Assembly (NCBI GenBank): GCA_947565865.1
Contig: CANOHT010000002.1
Location: 85,103-149,102, forward strand
DNA from: an uncultured Clostridia bacterium
GTDB taxonomy: Bacteria > Bacillota > Clostridia > Christensenellales > Aristaeellaceae
Reading direction: 5' to 3'
Length of the DNA stretch: 64,000 nucleotides
The notes under the pieces are model-generated. The model ran no database searches. It saw only the letters and a list, made by a program, of their open reading frames with translations, and had not been told where the DNA came from. Shown one piece after another: positions 34,115-43,368 of this stretch; positions within the stretch are counted from its first letter, which is position 1; every line of letters begins with the position of its first letter. The position numbers and the translations under genes are program-made.

Positions 34115-34633
34115 ATGGCGCAGAATCCTACCTTTGTTATCACCATGGAAGACGGTCGGGAAATGAAGGGCGAATTGTACCCGGAGACAGCCCCCCAGTC
34201 CGTGGGCAATTTTGTCGCCCTAGCCAACAGCGGCTTCTATGACGGGTTGATTTTCCACCGGGTCATTCCCGGTTTCATGATCCAGGGCGGCGATCCCAAG
34301 GGCGTGGGCGTGGGCGGCCCCGGTTACAGCATCAAGGGCGAATTCGCCATGAACGGCGTCAATAATCCCCTGAAGCACACCTATGGCGTACTGAGCATGG
34401 CCCGCAGCATGATGCCTGACTCCGCCGGAAGTCAGTTCTTCATCATGACCAGCGACAGCCCGCACCTGGACGGCCAGTACGCCGCCTTCGGCAAGGTGCT
34501 GGAAGGCATGGACGTGGCGGACAGCATCGTCAGCACCAAGCGGGATATGCGGGATAAGCCGCTGACCCCCCAGGTGATGAAGTCCATCCGCGTGGAAACC
34601 TTCGGTCAGGTGTATCCCTTCGAGCAGATGTAA
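34115..34633 (+). CDS. Cyclophilin-type peptidyl-prolyl isomerase
   Basis: A 172-residue cytoplasmic isomerase. Active-site blocks are IFHRVIPGFMIQGGDPKG (catalytic Arg, Phe and Gln), SMARSMMPDSAGSQFFIM and HLDGQYAAFGKVLEGMD. AAAGGAG lies 7 nt before the ATG. No signal peptide, so it helps folding inside the cell. A terminator follows. Confidence 0.93.
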   Translation: MAQNPTFVITMEDGREMKGELYPETAPQSVGNFVALANSGFYDGLIFHRVIPGFMIQGGDPKGVGVGGPGYSIKGEFAMNGVNNPLKHTYGVLSMARSMMPDSAGSQFFIMTSDSPHLDGQYAAFGKVLEGMDVADSIVSTKRDMRDKPLTPQVMKSIRVETFGQVYPFEQM

Positions 34634-34645
34634 GATGGTTATCCG

Positions 34646-34682
34646 GCGCAGACAGGGCGATGGGGCTCCGTCTGCGCTTTTT
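34646..34682 (+). terminator. Terminator between cyclophilin and zapA
   Basis: GCGCAGAC (34646-34653), 16-nt loop, GTCTGCGC (34670-34677), then TTTTTG. It ends 2 nt before the zapA ribosome site, so some read-through into zapA is likely. Confidence 0.85.
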
Positions 34683-34699
34683 GAAGGAGGGGAAGCGAA

Positions 34700-34975
34700 T
34701 TGGTCAAGCAGAAGACAACCGTCCGCGTGGCGGGGAAGGAGTATACGCTGGTGTCCTCGGAGCCGCCGGAGTACATGAACCGCGTGGCGGTGTATGTGGA
34801 CCGCAAAATCAGCGAGACCGTCTTGGCGACCCGCCTGCCCGTGGATAAGGCGGCGGTGCTGACCTCCATCAACATTGCCGATGAACTGATGAAAAGCCAT
34901 GACGAAAACAGCCGACTGCGCCGGGAACTGATGAACGTGCGCCGGGAGCTGGAGGAAGCCCGCAAGGGCCAGTGA
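34700..34975 (+). CDS. zapA: Cell division protein ZapA
   Basis: A 91-residue FtsZ-associated protein. The N-terminal half has the ZapA pattern (VRVAGKEYTLVSSEPPEYMNRVAVYVDRKI), and the C-terminal half is a coiled coil (LRRELMNVRRELEEARKG). TTG start at 34700 after AAGGAGGGGAAGC. It crosslinks FtsZ filaments at mid-cell. In Firmicutes it commonly precedes the U32 gene and mutS2, as here. Confidence 0.9.
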   Translation: MVKQKTTVRVAGKEYTLVSSEPPEYMNRVAVYVDRKISETVLATRLPVDKAAVLTSINIADELMKSHDENSRLRRELMNVRRELEEARKGQ

Positions 34976-34990
34976 CAAGGAGCCGCAGGT

Positions 34991-37300
34991 ATGATGGAGA
35001 CGCTCGCCCCCGCTGGTAATCGTGAAGCCCTTGACCGTGCCGTGGCCGCAGGCGCCACCGCGGTCTATTTGGGCTACGCGGCCTTCTCGGCCAGGGCGGG
35101 TGCGGGCAACTTTGACGAGGCGGCCCTGCGGGAGGCCGTGGCCTTCGCGCACCTGCATCATGTGCGGGTGCATGTCACAGTAAACACCCTCATCAAGGAC
35201 AGCGAACTGGACGGCGTGCTGGACGTGCTGCGGCTGCTGGCCTCCATCCCGGTGGACGGCGTGCTGGTGCAGGATCTGGGCGTGCTGCGCCTGGCCCGGC
35301 GGCACTTTCCCGCGCTGCCCATCCACGCCAGCACCCAGATGGCCATCCACAATGCCACGGGCGTTCGCTGGTGCAGGGAGCAGGGCATAACCCGCGCCGT
35401 GCTGGCAAGGGAATGCCGCCTGGATGAGATTCGCCTGTGCGCAAGGGAGGGCATCGAGATCGAGGTGTTCGGCCACGGGGCTCAGTGCGTGGCCGTCAGC
35501 GGGCAATGCCTGTTTTCTTCCGTGCTGGGGGGACGGTCGGGCAACCGGGGCCGCTGTGCCCAGCCCTGCCGTCTGCCCTATGTCTACCGGGGCGAGACGG
35601 CGGCATGGCTTTCTCCCCGGGACGTATGCCTGCGGGATCATCTCGATGCGCTGGCCCTGGCCGGAGTGGCGTCCGTGAAGCTGGAGGGACGGCTGAAGCG
35701 GCCGGAATATGTGGCGACGGTGGCGGGCAGCTACCGAAGCGCCATGGAGGCCGTCGAGCAGGGGCGCTTCCGTAAGGCGGACGCGGCGGAGCGGCAGGAG
35801 CTTTTGCAGATTTTCCAGCGGGGCGGCTTCATGGAAGGCTATGCCATGGGTGCGGAGGACGCGGGGGTCATCTGCCGGGAGCGGGTGAACCATGGCGGCG
35901 TGGCCATCGGTACGGTGGAGGCCGTGGCGGGCAATCTGGCCCGGGTGCGGGTCTCCCTGCCGCTGCATGACGGCGATGGCCTGCAATTCCGCGGCGGCAC
36001 GGATCAGGAAATGGTGTACGCGGGCAAGGAGGTTCCGGCGGGGGGCGTGGCGGTGCTTCGCCTGCGCCCGGACATGCGGGTGAAGGCCGGGAACCAGGTG
36101 TTTCGACTAACGGACGCGGCGCAGCTCAATCGGGCCCGAGCGCTGCCCTTGCCGACCATACCTATTGCCATGACGCTGACGGCGCTGCCAGGTCAGCCGC
36201 TGACCCTGATGGCCACGGACGGCGCCAGCGCGATCACGGCTTTCGGGGAGCCTGTCTCCCCCGCCCGCAGCCGCGCCATGACCGAGGAAGATGCCCGCCG
36301 CAGCCTGGACAGAACCGCTGACACGGCCTTCCGACTGGACAGGCTTACCGTTGTGACCGATCAGGCTTTCGTGCCGGTGTCCGCGCTCAACGCCCTGCGC
36401 CGGGAGGTTCTCGATCGACTGGCAGAGGCTCGCATCGCGGCTTTTGCCCATTCTCCCGCGGAGGAATACGACCTGCCTGAGACCCCGCTGGCCGCCGGAG
36501 ATGTGCCGGGGATGGTGATTGTCCGCACGGCGGAGCAGGCCGCCGCTGCCGCGAAGACGGGTCTGCGGCTGGTGTGGTATCCTGAGGATTTCCGCCCGGA
36601 AGCCCTCGAAAACACGCTGCCCCGGCTGCCGGAGGGATTGTGGTTCCAGCTGCCTATGGTGTGCGAGGAAGCCACGCTGAGGGTGCTTCACGATTTTGTG
36701 ATTCGCCACCGGGAGCGCCTGGCGGGTGTGGTGCTGAACAACGTGGGCCAGCTGGGCCTGACCTGGCCGCTGCCTTACGGCGCGGGCATGGGCATCCCGG
36801 TGATGAACCGGCAGGCGATGCGGTTCCTGCTGGAGGCGGGCTGCGATTTTGTTACAGCGTCCCCTGAATGCTCCGGGGCGGAGCTGGCGCGGCTGACGGC
36901 GGGCGGGCCGCCGATGGCGGTTCCGGCCTGGGGGCGGACGCAGCTGATGCTGCTGCACCACTGCCCGGCCAGAACGGCCCTGAACTTTGACCACGGCCAT
37001 GCCGGATGCGCCTTGTGCGATCTGGGCGATCCCCGGGCCCTGGCGGGGACGGCCCTCACCGACCGCAAGGGCTACGATTTTCCGCTCCTGCGCCAGCGCC
37101 TGCCGGAGGGCTGCCTGGTGCGGCTGATGAACACGCTGCCCACGGACAACCTTGCCCGGGCCAGGACGGCGGGCTATACCCCGGTGTGCGAGCTGACCGA
37201 CGAGACCGGCGACACGCTGACCGAGGCCGTCCGCGCCATCAGGGGCGAGGGTGAAGGGCGAAGGGCCACCGCCGGACATTGGCTTCGGCCGGTAGAATGA
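34991..37300 (+). CDS. U32-family protein with DUF3656-like C-terminal region
   Basis: A 769-residue protein. The N-terminal TIM-barrel-like part starts LAPAGNREALDRAVAAGATAVYLG and holds the U32 signature EVFGHGAQCVAVSGQC, then NRGRCAQPCR; these four cysteines are the candidate cluster ligands. The YhbU/RlhA/TrhP relatives hydroxylate rRNA or tRNA bases rather than cut proteins, so an RNA modification role is likely. The remaining 450 residues fit the DUF3656 extension of Clostridia homologues, ending with another cysteine group (FDHGHAGCALCDLGD). It follows zapA by 15 nt and precedes mutS2. Confidence 0.88.
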   Translation: MMETLAPAGNREALDRAVAAGATAVYLGYAAFSARAGAGNFDEAALREAVAFAHLHHVRVHVTVNTLIKDSELDGVLDVLRLLASIPVDGVLVQDLGVLRLARRHFPALPIHASTQMAIHNATGVRWCREQGITRAVLARECRLDEIRLCAREGIEIEVFGHGAQCVAVSGQCLFSSVLGGRSGNRGRCAQPCRLPYVYRGETAAWLSPRDVCLRDHLDALALAGVASVKLEGRLKRPEYVATVAGSYRSAMEAVEQGRFRKADAAERQELLQIFQRGGFMEGYAMGAEDAGVICRERVNHGGVAIGTVEAVAGNLARVRVSLPLHDGDGLQFRGGTDQEMVYAGKEVPAGGVAVLRLRPDMRVKAGNQVFRLTDAAQLNRARALPLPTIPIAMTLTALPGQPLTLMATDGASAITAFGEPVSPARSRAMTEEDARRSLDRTADTAFRLDRLTVVTDQAFVPVSALNALRREVLDRLAEARIAAFAHSPAEEYDLPETPLAAGDVPGMVIVRTAEQAAAAAKTGLRLVWYPEDFRPEALENTLPRLPEGLWFQLPMVCEEATLRVLHDFVIRHRERLAGVVLNNVGQLGLTWPLPYGAGMGIPVMNRQAMRFLLEAGCDFVTASPECSGAELARLTAGGPPMAVPAWGRTQLMLLHHCPARTALNFDHGHAGCALCDLGDPRALAGTALTDRKGYDFPLLRQRLPEGCLVRLMNTLPTDNLARARTAGYTPVCELTDETGDTLTEAVRAIRGEGEGRRATAGHWLRPVE

Positions 37301-37327
37301 ACTGACTGAATGATTGAGGAAACCGTG

Positions 37328-39685
37328 ATGATGAAAGAGAGAACCCTCCGGGTGCTGGAGTTCACAAAAATCCGTGACCAGCTGGCCGGGAAGGCCCTGA
37401 CGGAGCTGGGGGCCGAGCGCTGCCGGGCACTCCTGCCCTCCTGCGATATGGCGGAGATCCGTCTGTGGCAGCAGGAGACCGAGGAGGCAGCGGTGGTGCT
37501 GCGATATATCGGCGGGCATCCCATGGTAGCCTTCTCCGATGTGCGGCCCTTCCTGGTTCTGGCGGACAAGGGGGCGGTGTTGTCTCCCGCGGCCCTGCTC
37601 AGCGTAGCGGAGCTGCTGCGGGCCTCCCGCGCCGCCCGGGACGCCCTGGTGACCGAGCGAGACAACACGCCCCTTCTTCGTCAGAGGGCTCAGGGGCTTT
37701 GTACCCTGCGCCATCTGGAGCAGGACATTACCGACGCCATCATCTCCGAGGATGAGATTGCCGACCGGGCCTCCTCCGAGCTGATGAACATCCGCCGCCA
37801 CCTGCGGGGGGCCACCGAGCGCATCAAGGACAAGCTGAGCCAGATGACCCGGAACCCCACCTTCCAGAAATACCTGCAGGATCCCATCATCACCGTGCGC
37901 AACGACCGCTATGTTCTGCCGGTGAAGGCGGAATACCGCGCCAATGTGCCCGGTTTGGTGCACGACCAGTCCACCTCCGGGGCCACGCTGTTCATCGAGC
38001 CTATGGCGGCGGTGGAGATGGGCAATGAACTGAAGCAATGGGAGCTGAAGGAAAAGCAGGAGATTGAGCGCATCCTGGCGGCGCTGTCGGCGGAGGTCGC
38101 GCCCTATGCCGGGCAGCTGGCGGAGAGCATCGAATGTCTGGCTGATCTGGACTTCATTTTCGCCAAGGGCTTGCTCAGCCGGGAGATGCTCGCCGTCACC
38201 CCCAAGCTCAACGACCAGGGGTTCGTCAACATCATCCGGGGCCGTCATCCGCTGATTGACCGGGAGAAGGTGGTGCCCTCCAACCTGTGGATGGGCAAGG
38301 ATTTTACCACCCTCATCATCACCGGTCCCAATACCGGCGGCAAGACCGTGACGCTGAAAACCGTGGGCCTGTTTACCCTGATGGCCCAGGCGGGCCTGCA
38401 GGTTCCCGCCGATCTGGGTACGGAGCTGGCGGTGTTCGAGCAGGTTTTCGCCGATATCGGTGATGAGCAGTCCATCGAGCAGAGCCTGTCCACCTTTTCC
38501 AGCCATATGGTGAACATCGTGGGTATCATGCGGGAGGTTACTCCCCGGGATTTGGTGCTCTTTGACGAACTGGGCGCGGGCACTGACCCCACCGAGGGCG
38601 CGGCCCTGGCCCAGGCCATCCTGACAAGGCTTCTGCACATCCGCGTGCGCACCCTGGCCACCACCCATTACAGCGAGTTGAAGGCCTTCGCCCTGTCCAC
38701 CAAGGGGATCGAAAACGCCTCGGTGGAATTCGACGTGGAAACCCTGCGGCCCACCTATCGGCTCTCCATCGGCGTGCCGGGGAAATCGAATGCCTTTGAA
38801 ATCAGCCGCAAGCTGGGTCTGCCCGAGAACCTTATCGACGCGGCGAAGCAGCTGCTTTCCGGGGACAATATCCGCTTTGAAGATGTTATCGCCAACGCGG
38901 AATACCACCGCCAGGTGGCTGAAAGGGAGCGGGAGATCGCCAAGCAGGCCAGCGCCGAGACCGTCAAGCTGCGGGACGAGGTGGAACGGCTGCGTAAGGA
39001 AATGGAGGAGCGCCGGGAATCCGCCATGCGCAAGGCCCGGGAGGATGCCCGCCGCCTGATGGAGCAGACCCGCCGGGAATCCGAGAGCATTCTGGCCGAC
39101 CTCAAGCGCATGAAAAAGGCCGCCCAATCTCCCGACGCCGAGGTGAGCGCCATCCGCAAGCGCATCGAGCAGGGGGTGGACAGCCTCTCCGAAGGGCTGA
39201 CCCAGAAGGTGGACAACACCCTGCCACCCAAGACCGTCAAGCCCGGCGATCAGGTGAATATCCTGACCCTGGGCCAGAAGGGCACCGTGCTCTCCGCCCC
39301 TGATGCCAAGGGCGAGGTACAGCTGCAGGCGGGCATTATGAAATTCAAGGCCCACCTGAGCCAGCTGCGGCTCATCCGCCAGGAGCAGCCGCAGGTGAAA
39401 AAGGCCACCGTGAAGGCTCAGACCGGCGCCATGACCCGGGTGGTTAAAATGGAGTGCGACGTCCGCGGCATGACCCTCGACGAGGCGCTGAATGCCGTGG
39501 ATCAATACCTGAACGAGGCCGTGCTGGCCGGCATGGGCGAGGTCAGCATCATTCACGGCAAGGGCACGGGGGTGCTGCGGGGCGGCGTCCAGCAGCACCT
39601 GAAGCGGCACATGCTGGTGAAGGAGTTCCGCCTGGGCGTATATGGCGAGGGCGAGGACGGCGTGACGGTGGTAACGCTGAAATGA
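37328..39685 (+). CDS. mutS2: Endonuclease MutS2
   Basis: A 785-residue ATPase/nuclease. The MutS core has Walker A GPNTGGKTVTLKT (about residue 332), Walker B LVLFDELGAGTDP and THYSELKAFA. A coiled coil (about 520-620, rich in E and R) follows, and the C-terminal Smr nuclease domain (from about 705) has LDEALNAVDQYLNEA and IIHGKGTGVLRG. It acts on recombination intermediates and, in Bacillus, collided ribosomes. ATG at 37328 chosen because GAGG lies 8 nt upstream; in-frame ATG at 37310 is possible. It ends in ATGA overlap with the GNAT gene. Confidence 0.95.
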   Translation: MMKERTLRVLEFTKIRDQLAGKALTELGAERCRALLPSCDMAEIRLWQQETEEAAVVLRYIGGHPMVAFSDVRPFLVLADKGAVLSPAALLSVAELLRASRAARDALVTERDNTPLLRQRAQGLCTLRHLEQDITDAIISEDEIADRASSELMNIRRHLRGATERIKDKLSQMTRNPTFQKYLQDPIITVRNDRYVLPVKAEYRANVPGLVHDQSTSGATLFIEPMAAVEMGNELKQWELKEKQEIERILAALSAEVAPYAGQLAESIECLADLDFIFAKGLLSREMLAVTPKLNDQGFVNIIRGRHPLIDREKVVPSNLWMGKDFTTLIITGPNTGGKTVTLKTVGLFTLMAQAGLQVPADLGTELAVFEQVFADIGDEQSIEQSLSTFSSHMVNIVGIMREVTPRDLVLFDELGAGTDPTEGAALAQAILTRLLHIRVRTLATTHYSELKAFALSTKGIENASVEFDVETLRPTYRLSIGVPGKSNAFEISRKLGLPENLIDAAKQLLSGDNIRFEDVIANAEYHRQVAEREREIAKQASAETVKLRDEVERLRKEMEERRESAMRKAREDARRLMEQTRRESESILADLKRMKKAAQSPDAEVSAIRKRIEQGVDSLSEGLTQKVDNTLPPKTVKPGDQVNILTLGQKGTVLSAPDAKGEVQLQAGIMKFKAHLSQLRLIRQEQPQVKKATVKAQTGAMTRVVKMECDVRGMTLDEALNAVDQYLNEAVLAGMGEVSIIHGKGTGVLRGGVQQHLKRHMLVKEFRLGVYGEGEDGVTVVTLK

Positions 39686-40209
39686 CCATCGCCGCCGCGC
39701 TGACAGCCGCTCTGTCCTATGCGGTTCGTCCGCTGACCCCCGCTGACCTGCCGGCGCTCCATGCCCTTTGCCTGGGCAATACCGCATACTACGCCCACAC
39801 GACCCTTCGCCCCACGACGGAGAATCTCAGGGCAGATCTGACTGCCCTGCCGCCGGGCAAGACCATGCGGGACAAGCACTTTCTTGGCCTGTTCGATGAC
39901 AGCGGTCTGCTGGCCGCGCTGGATGTCATCACCGGCTATCCCGCTGAAGACGCGGCCTGGGTGGGCTGGCTGATTCTCCGCGCGGACCGGCAGGGACAGG
40001 GCCTGGGTTCCGCCGTCGTCGCCGCGCTGTGGCGCTGCCTGGCGGAAGCGGGCTATACGCAGGCGCGCCTGGCCGTCCTGGAAGGGAATGAGGGCGCCTG
40101 GCGCTTCTGGCAGCGGCAGGGCTTCTACCCCGACGGGGAAAGTCAAACGACCGACATGGGCGTGGCGCGGCCGATGACCAAATGGCTGACAAGGAGGTTC
40201 CTTGAATGA
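39682..40209 (+). CDS. GNAT-family N-acetyltransferase
   Basis: A 175-residue acetyltransferase. The acetyl-CoA loop is RADRQGQGLGSAVVAALW (about residues 92-109), followed by ARLAVLEGNEGAWRFWQRQGF, the typical motif B region. The substrate is not readable. The ATG overlaps the mutS2 stop as ATGA, and the stop overlaps the arr ATG as ATGA, so mutS2, GNAT and arr form a coupled string. Confidence 0.87.
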   Translation: MTIAAALTAALSYAVRPLTPADLPALHALCLGNTAYYAHTTLRPTTENLRADLTALPPGKTMRDKHFLGLFDDSGLLAALDVITGYPAEDAAWVGWLILRADRQGQGLGSAVVAALWRCLAEAGYTQARLAVLEGNEGAWRFWQRQGFYPDGESQTTDMGVARPMTKWLTRRFLE

Positions 40210-40620
40210 GTGAAAATGCGATATTCAGCCCCGGCTCCTTTTTCCATGGCACCAAGGCCAACCTGAACATCGGTGATCTGCTGACGGCGGGTTTCAAAAA
40301 AAAACTACCAGGATGATCGCCGGGCGAATTATGTTTACTTTGCCGGTACGCTGGACGCGGCCATTTGGGGCGCGGAACTGGCGGAAGGCCCAGGCCGGGA
40401 ACGGATTTATGTGGTGGAGCCCACGGGCAAATTCGAGGACGATCCCAACCTGACCGACAAGCGTTTCCCGGGGAATCCCACGAAGTCTTACCGCTCTAAA
40501 GATCCGCTGAAGATTGTGGCGGAAGTGAGCCAATGGCAGAGTCATCCGCCGGAAGTGCTGGCACAGATGAGGGCGAGCCTTCAGGCCCTGGTTGAGCAGG
40601 GCGTGAAGCCGCTGGACTGA
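40206..40620 (+). pseudogene. arr: Rifamycin ADP-ribosyltransferase (Arr) with an A9 frameshift
   Basis: The ATG at 40206 (AAGGAGG 7 nt upstream) reads MSENAIFSPGSFFHGTKA and then GDLLTAGF into a run of nine A (40296-40304), after which this frame stops at once. In the +2 frame the rest of Arr continues from the run: NYQDDRRANYVYF, then TLDAAIWGAELAEG, IYVVEPTG, DDPNLTDKRFPGNPT and SYRSKDPL, to a stop at 40620. Removing one A restores about 137 residues, the normal Arr length. Arr inactivates rifampicin by ADP-ribosylation. The rest of the gene is intact, so this may be a slippage or phase-variable switch, a recent inactivation, or a homopolymer sequencing error. Confidence 0.85.
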
Positions 40621-40644
40621 TCCATGACAGGAGGTGCACCCCCC

Positions 40645-41337
40645 ATGAAAGACAAGCCTTATATCCTCTTGGTAGACGATGATCCCAACATCCGCCGCCT
40701 TGTCCAGCTATATTTGGAGAAGGAGGGCTTCGCGGTGACCTGCGCCGACCGGGGCGACGACGCCCTGGCGGAATTCCGCAAGCTGCCGCCGGACTTGATG
40801 CTTCTGGACGTGATGCTGCCGGGCATGGACGGCTGGCAGGTCTTGAAGGCCATCCGCAAAACCAGCGCCATCCCGATCATCATGCTCACCGCCAAGGACG
40901 AGACCTTCGACAAGGTGCTGGGCCTGGAGCTGGGGGCGGACGATTACATCACCAAGCCCTTCGACTCCAAGGAGCTGATCGCCCGCGTGAAGGCGGTACT
41001 GCGCCGTACACAGGGCGCGGAGGAGGAAAAGGAGGAGGGACTGGCCTTCCCCGGGCTCACGGTGAGTCAGACGCAGTACGAGGTGCATTTCGAGGGCCGG
41101 AAGATCGAGATGCCTCCCAAGGAGCTGGAGGTATTGTACTTCCTGGCCAGCCATCCCAACCAGGTTTTTACCCGCGAGCAGCTCCTGGAGCAGGTGTGGG
41201 GCTTTGACTTTTTCGGTGACAGCCGCACCGTGGACGTCCACATCAAGCGCCTGCGGGAAAAGCTACCCGGCTGTGAAGGCTACGGCTGGTGCCTCAAGAC
41301 CGTATGGGGCGTGGGCTACAAGTTTGAAGTGAAGTAA
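40645..41337 (+). CDS. OmpR/PhoB-family response regulator
   Basis: A 230-residue regulator. The receiver domain has LLVDDDPN, acceptor Asp in LMLLDVMLPGMDGW, and the lysine in DYITKPF. The winged-helix C-terminal domain ends TVDVHIKRLREKL, KTVWGVGYKFE. AGGAGG lies 10 nt before the ATG. It follows arr by 24 nt and is paired with the kinase at 41577. Confidence 0.93.
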   Translation: MKDKPYILLVDDDPNIRRLVQLYLEKEGFAVTCADRGDDALAEFRKLPPDLMLLDVMLPGMDGWQVLKAIRKTSAIPIIMLTAKDETFDKVLGLELGADDYITKPFDSKELIARVKAVLRRTQGAEEEKEEGLAFPGLTVSQTQYEVHFEGRKIEMPPKELEVLYFLASHPNQVFTREQLLEQVWGFDFFGDSRTVDVHIKRLREKLPGCEGYGWCLKTVWGVGYKFEVK

Positions 41338-41576
41338 ACGGACGCGCGAAGGCGGATGATCGGCTAAAGCCCGGCAGGGCATGACAAACCTGCCGTCGGC
41401 AGATGGCCGAACAAAAACCGATCAGCCCCTTGAAGGCGGTCAGACGGGCAGTTTTCGCTGGGAGAGCTTCCTTGCGGGGACGAGGGACGCGGAACGGCGT
41501 GCCCCGTTGGACCAATGCGTGTGTATTCATTCGGCAAAGGGCTCTGCCGCTTAGCCGATATGCGAAGGAGAAGGGC

Positions 41577-43040
41577 ATGTTCACACGAATCATGGCCGTG
41601 GTGATGGCGGTTATCATGCTGGTGACCATCAGCGTGTCCTCCATGGGCTGGGTCACGCTGCGCAATCAGCAGATGACCAACCGCCTGGAGGCCCTGACCA
41701 AGGAGGCCAGGGAAATCGCCTATCTGGCCGCGCAGAATCGCATCAGCGCGGCGACCTATATCCTGGGCACGAGCCCCGGGGCGGGTCAATACCTGCAATG
41801 GAAGGCCGAGCGGGTTTATCAGGACTACGGCGCCTACATCATGGTGGTTGACCGCCGGGGCCGGGTGATGGACAACATGAGCCTCACCTCCGCCCTCAAC
41901 CCGGAATTCGCCGCCTCCCTCAACGGCAAGGAGCTGACCCACGCCATGGCCCAGGTGCTCAGCGGCGAGGAGGTCTCCCTGCGGGCCATGGTGGACGGCA
42001 AGCCTACCTTCACCGTGGGCGTGCCCTTCATCCAGGAGGAGCGGGTGCTGGGGGCGGTGCTGATCCAGACGCCTGCCCAGACGGTGGAAGGCGGCATGGA
42101 GACGCTGATCGGGCCCATTCTGCTGCTGGCGCTGACGGCGATGCTCACGGCGGCGGTGGGCGTGTTCATTTATATGCGCATGATGCTCAAGCCCCTTACC
42201 GGGCTGACCCGGGCTTCCAGGGCGATGGCGGGCGGAGACTTCGCCAACCGGGTGGAGGTGCCCCAGAGGGGGCCCACAGAGGTCATAGAGCTGTCCAACG
42301 CCTTTAATACCATGGCGGACAAGCTCAGCGAGGTGGAATCCAGTCGGCGGGAATTCGTGGCCAATGTCAGCCATGAGCTGCGCAGCCCAATCACTTCCAT
42401 CAGCGGCTTTGTGCAGGGCATGGAGGACGGCACCATTCCCCAGGAGGAGCACGGCAAATACCTGGCCCTGGTGGGGGACGAAACCCGGCGGCTGTCCAAG
42501 CTTATCGGCGACCTGCTGGCCCTGTCCCGGCTGGAACGGGATGACGCCGCCCTCGATTGTACGGACTTTGATGTGAACGAAATGCTCCGCCGCGCCATCA
42601 TCCGCCGGATGAACGACCTGGAGGAGCGGCAGATGGAAATCGACTGCCGCTTCCAGCAGGAGCCCTGCATGGTGCGGGCTGACAGCGACCGCATTGAGCA
42701 GGTGGTGGTCAACCTGCTGGATAACGCCATTAAATTCACGCCCGACGGCGGGCGGATCACCCTGTCCACCGAGGTGAACAAGGACATTTGCACTGTGACC
42801 ATCCAGGATAACGGCGCGGGCATCCTGCCGGAGGATCGGGGACGGGTCTTTGAGCGGTTCTTTACCGCCGACAGGGCCCATACCGCCGGCAAGGGCACGG
42901 GACTGGGGCTGTCCATCTGCCAGCGGATTATGGAAATGCACGGGCAGAAAATCTGGCTCAAGGACACCCGGGAAGGCACGGCCTTCGCCTTCAGCCTGAC
43001 CGCCGCGGGCAAGAGCTCGGATTTGGCCAGAAGGTCGTAA
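41577..43040 (+). CDS. Membrane sensor histidine kinase with HAMP domain
   Basis: A 487-residue kinase. Helix 1 is at residues 5-25 and helix 2 near 175-195; the 150-residue extracytoplasmic domain between them (AAQNRISAATYILG...) is probably PAS/Cache-like. HAMP follows (RMMLKPLTGLTRASRAMAGGDF). The acceptor histidine is in NVSHELRSPITSISGF. ATPase boxes are NLLDNAIKFTPDGG, DNGAGI and KGTGLGLSI. Start at 41577 (MFTRIM) after GAAGGAG; the frame stays open 58 codons upstream without a ribosome site. Cognate to the regulator at 40645, but separated from it by 239 nt instead of the usual overlap. Confidence 0.92.
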   Translation: MFTRIMAVVMAVIMLVTISVSSMGWVTLRNQQMTNRLEALTKEAREIAYLAAQNRISAATYILGTSPGAGQYLQWKAERVYQDYGAYIMVVDRRGRVMDNMSLTSALNPEFAASLNGKELTHAMAQVLSGEEVSLRAMVDGKPTFTVGVPFIQEERVLGAVLIQTPAQTVEGGMETLIGPILLLALTAMLTAAVGVFIYMRMMLKPLTGLTRASRAMAGGDFANRVEVPQRGPTEVIELSNAFNTMADKLSEVESSRREFVANVSHELRSPITSISGFVQGMEDGTIPQEEHGKYLALVGDETRRLSKLIGDLLALSRLERDDAALDCTDFDVNEMLRRAIIRRMNDLEERQMEIDCRFQQEPCMVRADSDRIEQVVVNLLDNAIKFTPDGGRITLSTEVNKDICTVTIQDNGAGILPEDRGRVFERFFTADRAHTAGKGTGLGLSICQRIMEMHGQKIWLKDTREGTAFAFSLTAAGKSSDLARRS

Positions 43041-43083
43041 CGGTTGCTGACGCTGTGACAAAGGATGACGGAGGGTGCGCGGC

Positions 43084-43368
43084 ATGAGGGAACTGAAGGA
43101 TATTCGTTTGGAGCTGGACGGCATCGACCGGGAAATGGTGGCGCTGTTTGAGCGGCGGATGGTACTGTCCCAGGAGGTGGCGCAGGTGAAGATGGCCCAG
43201 GGCATGGACGTATTGGATGCCTCACGGGAGAAGCAGGTGCTGGATTCCCGGGCGGCCATGCTTGATGACGCGCACTGGGCCGGGGACGTGCGGACGCTGT
43301 ATGAGACCATCATGGCCATGAGCCGCGCCGAGCAGCAGCGTATGCTGAAGGAGGCCGGCCATGCTTGA
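43084..43368 (+). CDS. Chorismate mutase (AroQ class)
   Basis: A 94-residue all-helical enzyme converting chorismate to prephenate for Phe/Tyr synthesis. The start LKDIRLELDGIDREMVALFERRM is the typical AroQ helix 1 with active-site Arg near the front. VAQVKMAQGMDVLDASREKQVL supplies the Lys/Arg and Asp-Arg region. It stands alone without a prephenate dehydratase domain. ATG at 43084 after CGGAGG. It overlaps aroK by 8 nt. Confidence 0.9.
   Translation: MRELKDIRLELDGIDREMVALFERRMVLSQEVAQVKMAQGMDVLDASREKQVLDSRAAMLDDAHWAGDVRTLYETIMAMSRAEQQRMLKEAGHA

Noticed and set aside
36107..39787. A 1226-codon minus-strand open frame
   Set aside because: It lies antisense to the U32 and mutS2 genes, has the His/Gln/Leu/Gly-rich composition of a GC-rich shadow frame, no ribosome site and no recognisable motif.
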